Positions 8,813 to 12,218 of a stretch of DNA of 12,218 nucleotides are shown piece after piece. Position 1 is the first letter of the stretch. Each line of letters opens with the position of its first letter. The translations under genes and the position numbers were made by a program. This stretch comes from Dissophora ornata. Taxonomy: Eukaryota > Mortierellomycota > Mortierellomycetes > Mortierellales > Mortierellaceae. The DNA lies in the NCBI GenBank assembly GCA_025201705.1, contig MU617374.1:2270-14487 (forward strand), read 5' to 3'. The notes under the pieces are model-generated. The model was not told where the DNA came from. It did no database searches and saw nothing but the letters and a program-made list of their open reading frames with translations.

Positions 8813-8869
<57 letters not shown>

Positions 8870-9320
8870 TGAAGCCCTAATGCAATGTGCTCATTAATAT
8901 GATGGATGACAGAACAACTTCATATTCAGATCAAAACGTAGCTTATACGACATGGTAAATGATGAACTTGTGTTTTATTAGAATGCTGATAAATGGAAAA
9001 AAACAAAGAACCTTGAAATATGCAACGCACAGTATTTTCACCAATCCTCCCCCCCCTCTCTCCGCATCCCATCATTGTCCCCCCCTTCCCCTCCTCCTCC
9101 TCCAACTTTCTAGTCCTTCAGAAAAGTAAAAAAAGAAAAAAGATATACAAAGTCTACTGTAGCAAGATGTGCCCATCCATTATACTCCAAAAGGACGACA
9201 CAGGAAGAAGAAGAAAGAAAAAAGAGAGGAGAAAACATGGGAGTGCTGAATATGATATGATGTTGTGTGTATTGAGTTGACGATGATGGGGAAAAAAAAT
9301 GTATGGAGTTATTTTTTTTT
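8807..9320. other. Convergent 3' intergenic region (PX-like gene / UTP30-like gene)
   Basis: After the A47 tract comes AT-rich sequence with purine and pyrimidine runs (CCCCCCTCTC near 9050-9060, GGAAGAAGAAG near 9203). The minus strand has an AATAAA at 8974-8979, rather far (about 340 bp) from the UTP30-like stop. No gene is recognised. Confidence 0.55.
8819..8865 (+). repeat. A47 homopolymer after the PX-like gene
   Basis: Forty-seven uninterrupted A begin 12 bp after the TAA stop at 8804-8806. It could be a genomic homopolymer within the 3' UTR, or the scar of a retroposed polyadenylated transcript. Confidence 0.95.
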
Positions 9321-10685
9321 CTACTCGTCATCCTCATCCTCATCCTCGTCTTCATCCGATCCTTCCATTTCGATATCGACGCCACTCGTTGCTGCCTTTC
9401 CCTTTTTGCTATTGACAGTGATACGAGAGATACCCTCGTCTGGGAGAGAGTTGAAGATGGGGAGAGCAATGGAGTCGTTCGTCTTCAAGTTGATGGCCTG
9501 GATGTTCTTCCACTGACGAGGGATCTTTGCAATGATGTAAGGCATAGCCGTCTGGATGTTGGCGGTGATCTCGGATGCGCTCTGACTCGTCAATCCAACC
9601 TTGACAGCCCTATTGTGGATAGACATGTCGGTACGGTTTGTTAGGATCCAGATAGGGGAAAGCAAGTATGCGATATCCCTATTGAGATATCGACGAGCAA
9701 AAAAAAAAACAACGTAATAACAATACATACATGCAGGTTCCGGAGGTCAAATGCATATATGTTGATCCCATGGCTCTTTCAATCTCCTTCTTGAGGTCAC
9801 CCTTGGTCATGTCAACAGGGATGGGCTGCTTCTTCTTGAGGAAGAAGGTCTTGCCGAGCAACTTTGGCAAGACTGCAACAACTCTCGCATCTGCCAGGAA
9901 CATGCCGTAGGACGCGCAGAGTTGACGTTTGGCCTCATAGGGCTTATATTTGGCACGCAACTTTGAGACGCCAATGACTTTGCTGACAGATTCGACATTC
10001 TTTTGCTCCAACAAACGCTTGTAATCCTTCTGAGGGTCCTTGACAAACAGGCAGACCTCTGCATCTGGTGCGATGATCGAGTGCTTCAGGGGGCTAGATT
10101 TGTAAGGAACGATTCATTAATGTTCGCTCCTCGTGCCCTTTTTTTTCCCCCCGGATTCACTAGCTGTTCCTGTGGACCGAAAATGACAGAGGAAAAAGGC
10201 ATAGAAATAGAGACGTACATTCGATGGGGCTTTGCTTTGCTCTCGTCAGAAAACTTCTTGGTGGCAATGATCAGCCACACATGTTGGTCCTCGTCCATGA
10301 GCTGGCTCTTGGTCTCTCCCTTCTTCTCGATATATCCAAGGAGGGCCTTGACGGCCTTGTCAGCCTATTAGTGTTGGGCAAAAAAAGAGAGAAGTGTTTA
10401 GTATGATCGATCGATCGAAAAAAAAAAAGATTATTTGTCGGTGGGTGAATGCTTTGTGGGATACGCAGGATGGTGTTGGCGTTGGGTATTGAAGTGATCC
10501 CGGGAAGGGGGTTAGAGCTGAACCAAAGATGTAGTCCAGTCGGTCAACAGGTAATATCTCTTCAGAGCGAGTGGTTCAGTTTTTCATTTCAAAGAGAGAT
10601 ATGGTGTAGGCGGCGAGGAGAAGAGTATAGGGTTGGTCTTCTTTAGGGGGGTGAGCGAATGCAGTACCTGCTTGATGTCCAGCAT
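9321..10685 (-). CDS. UTP30: Ribosomal L1-domain ribosome-biogenesis protein, Utp30/Cic1 family
   Basis: Four exons: 10668-10685, 10219-10364, 9731-10093 and 9321-9609, giving 271 residues, close to yeast Utp30 and shorter than Cic1. Introns of 303, 125 and 121 nt all keep phase and restore sequence, for example KPHR|IPLKHSI and SGTC|MAVKVG. The whole protein is one ribosomal L1-like fold: an N-terminal helix ADKAVKALLGYIEKK (7-21), VWLIIATKKF, the core IPLKHSIIAPDAEVCLFVKDP, then YGMFLADARVVAVLPKLLGKTFF, a short basic KKKQPIPVD segment, SGTCMAVKVG, and NIQAINLKTNDSIALPIF, followed by a Lys-rich and then Asp/Glu-rich tail. Family members act in the nucleolus on pre-ribosomes and bind rRNA precursors. 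The first exon encodes only MLDIKQ, so the start is inferred from phase and the following conserved helix. The symbol is assigned by family and length; RSL1D1/CIC1-type naming is the alternative. Confidence 0.85.
10365..10667 (-). other. First intron of the UTP30-like gene
   Basis: A 303-nt intron after only six codons. The donor is CAG|GTACTG and the acceptor CTAATAG|GCT. Inside, (GATC)n-like GATCGATCGATCG lies near 10405-10417 next to an A run, and a TACTAAAC branch-like site precedes the acceptor. I looked for a box C/D or H/ACA snoRNA and found no convincing one. Confidence 0.75.
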
Positions 10686-11135
10686 TGTATGGTATGGATG
10701 GGAGTATGTTGCGTTGGATGAAAGCAGCAATGCGAGCAAGAGAAGTCCCTGTGGCAGTAAGTTCAGCTTTGTTTATGTTTTCCTTTTTTTTTCTTCTTCT
10801 TCCCTGCTATAGTAGTAGTAGAGAGAGGGAGAGGTGACTGCTATTCAAATGAGGGCAAGGTCAAATACAGGGTGCTTTCAATTATAGAAAAGTGTATAAT
10901 GGGCGCACCAGGATTTAAATAAATAATGTCCTTTATTTCCAATAGATCTAGTGACGTATATATTTTTTTTTTCCGTGTGTGTGTGTTTGTGTTTTCCGGA
11001 GTGCTCCTCAGCGCGGAGATTCGTGCTTTTGCAACACACACACGCTTGTACAGCACACAAACAGGGCGCCGATATAAATCTCTTTCCATTTACACATTTC
11101 TTTTTCCCATCCGTCCATCAAAACTCGCACACACA
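10686..11135. other. Divergent promoter region of the UTP30-like and COX5 genes
   Basis: The 450-bp spacer holds a pyrimidine run of T and TTC near 10780-10803 (a poly(dA:dT)-like element), (TAG)4 near 10811-10821, a CCAAT at 10939-10943 and TATAAAT at 11073-11079 in the COX5 direction, and a (GT)n stretch near 10975-10990. CCAAT with the HAP complex is known to control yeast respiratory genes, but a single pentamer is weak evidence. No additional gene is seen. Confidence 0.5.
11073..11079 (+). promoter_or_regulatory. Possible TATA box of COX5
   Basis: TATAAAT lies 57 bp before the ATG at 11136, followed by a pyrimidine- and CACA-rich leader. Confidence 0.5.
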
Positions 11136-12218
11136 ATGCTTCGCAACCTCGCTCGCCCTGCTCTCCGTGCCACCCAGCGCCGTTGCGCCTCCACCACCAC
11201 CGCCCCCGCCTCGGAGGTCCCTCTCGCCAACCTTGAGTTGCGCTGGAAGACCTTGTCTGCCCAGGAGCAGACCTCGCTCGCTAAGCAGCTTGAGCAGGTC
11301 CAGGCCGGCGACTGGACCAAGATGTCCCTTGAGCAGAAGAAGGCTGGTACGGACCCAGCTATCCCCCCTTCCCTTTGACATCTCTACTTATAATCTCAAT
11401 CGACAGCGACGACGACAATCATTTATTATTTTTTGCATTGATTACATTGATTACAAGGCCCGGAGTGCCCGATCGGAGCGAATATGGGGGAGGGAGGCGC
11501 GTAAATTCCGATCAATTCAAGTCGGTCGACAATCCCTCAACATCAATTCGACAACCTTGCATCACTTCAATCACATGATCGTTATCCCGAGGGCGACAGC
11601 GATGATTCTATTTTCTCCCACAACGCCCATCGACGCGGTTCCTCTCCGCCTCCCCACCTTATCACTCGACACGCGCAAAAAGGACATATCTGTCCCCTTC
11701 CAAAAGGCTCAGAAACAAAAAAAAAACTCACATCTGCCCTTTTTTCCTGTCATTTTTTTCTAGCCTACTGGGTTGCTTTCGGCCCCCACGGTGCTCGCAC
11801 CCCCCTCACTGGTCCTAACCACAACCTGAAGGTCTTTGTTGGTACCGCTGGTGTTGTCGCTGCCGCTTCCGGTCTCTTCCTCTGGATCCGCTCCAAGGGT
11901 AAGTCTTTCGTGTTTGTTTCGTGTTTTCCGTTTTACAAATCCCGGATTTTTTTTTCATTGTGGCGTGGTTTGCGTGAGAGACGAGAGGGGAGCCCATACA
12001 TGGACATCCCGAATCGAATAGAAAACAAAGAGAAACATATGGCGCTCCACGCCCACAAAAAAGCAAAAAAACAATATGTAACGCGGCCAGCACTGTCCGA
12101 TCTACGAGTTTTTTTTTTTTTTTTTTCTATTTCTCCTGAACAGGTGGCGAGAAGCCCTCGACCACGACCAAGGAGTGGCAGGAGGCTTCAAACGAGTATG
12201 CTCGTGCCAACAAGATCA
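11136..12218 (+). CDS. COX5: Cytochrome c oxidase subunit IV (yeast Cox5), partial at window edge
   Basis: Exons 11136-11346, 11764-11898 and 12144 to the window end; the first 140 residues are present and the C-terminus is cut off. This is the nuclear-encoded subunit IV of mitochondrial complex IV in the inner membrane. The N-terminus MLRNLARPALRATQRRCAST is rich in Arg with no acid, a typical mitochondrial presequence. The matrix part carries LRWKTLSAQEQ and KKAAYWVAFGPHGARTPL, then one membrane span (about 93-112, LKVFVGTAGVVAAASGLFLW) and, after it, KEWQEASNEYARANKI, the conserved subunit IV segment. Introns (417 and 245 nt, both phase 1) have GGTACGG..TTTCTAG and GGGTAAGT..GAACAG junctions, and both splices restore conserved sequence. 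It diverges from the UTP30-like gene. Confidence 0.95.
11347..11763 (+). other. First intron of COX5
   Basis: At 417 nt it is the longest intron in the window. If retained, it adds ten residues and a TGA at 11376-11378. It contains a repeated GATTACA (near 11442-11455) and ends in a T-rich tract. No snoRNA or other RNA gene is recognised. Confidence 0.8.

Noticed and set aside
9110..9469. Ser/Arg-rich minus-strand frame overlapping the UTP30 3' exon
   Set aside because: It is out of frame with the conserved Utp30 sequence; composition comes from GAT/GAG repeats of the acidic tail.
10365..10667. Intronic snoRNA in the ribosome-biogenesis gene
   Set aside because: CTGA boxes occur on the sense strand, but there is no RTGATGA C box at suitable spacing and no terminal stem or ACA box pattern.
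11347..11763. Intronic RNA in COX5 intron 1 (GCGATGATT near 11601)
   Set aside because: It does not match the C box and no D box follows at a suitable distance.
11815..12093. Minus-strand open frame over COX5 exon 2 and intron 2
   Set aside because: It is antisense to a well-supported exon, has low-quality composition and no recognisable family.

Overview
The window looks like nuclear DNA of a filamentous fungus. The base composition is near 50% GC, and four of the five intact genes carry or lack short spliceosomal introns in a fungal style (85-417 nt, mostly GT-AG with CTAAC-like branch points). The proteins are typically fungal, and leaders just upstream of start codons are rich in pyrimidine and CACA repeats. 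An early-diverging lineage such as Mortierellomycota/Mucoromycota fits the gene style, but that is an inference.

Layout from left to right. (1) Positions 1-1505 are the right-hand part of a decayed Helitron. It holds the broken C-terminal half of a PIF1-type helicase, then a 9-bp-stem terminal hairpin and a CTAG end abutting a host T. (2) Positions 1528-3722, minus strand: a four-exon gene for an AtuA-family (DUF1446) protein fused to its AtuA-like C-terminal domain. The Helitron end lies only 22 bp past its stop codon. (3) Positions 4531-5817, plus strand: a two-exon bZIP transcription factor of the GCN4/CYS3-like fungal type with a CAG-encoded polyglutamine tract. It diverges from the AtuA-like gene across an 808-bp spacer. 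(4) Positions 6788-8806, plus strand: an intronless, low-complexity-rich protein with a probable divergent PX (phosphoinositide-binding) domain, followed 12 bp after its stop by a run of 47 A. (5) Positions 9321-10685, minus strand: a four-exon ribosomal-L1-domain protein of the Utp30/Cic1/RSL1D1 family (pre-rRNA processing). (6) Positions 11136 to the window edge, plus strand: the 5' three exons of mitochondrial cytochrome c oxidase subunit IV (yeast Cox5), divergent from the UTP30-like gene over a 450-bp spacer.

The genes are not an operon or an obvious biosynthetic cluster. They look like ordinary neighbouring housekeeping and regulatory genes plus one transposon relic. I rebuilt the exon structures by hand; every junction keeps reading phase and restores conserved family sequence. 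No new multi-gene system is evident. The most notable items are the Helitron end next to a host stop codon, a GC-AG intron, two 11-unit CAG/AGC tracts in neighbouring genes read in different frames, and the A47 tract after an intronless gene.
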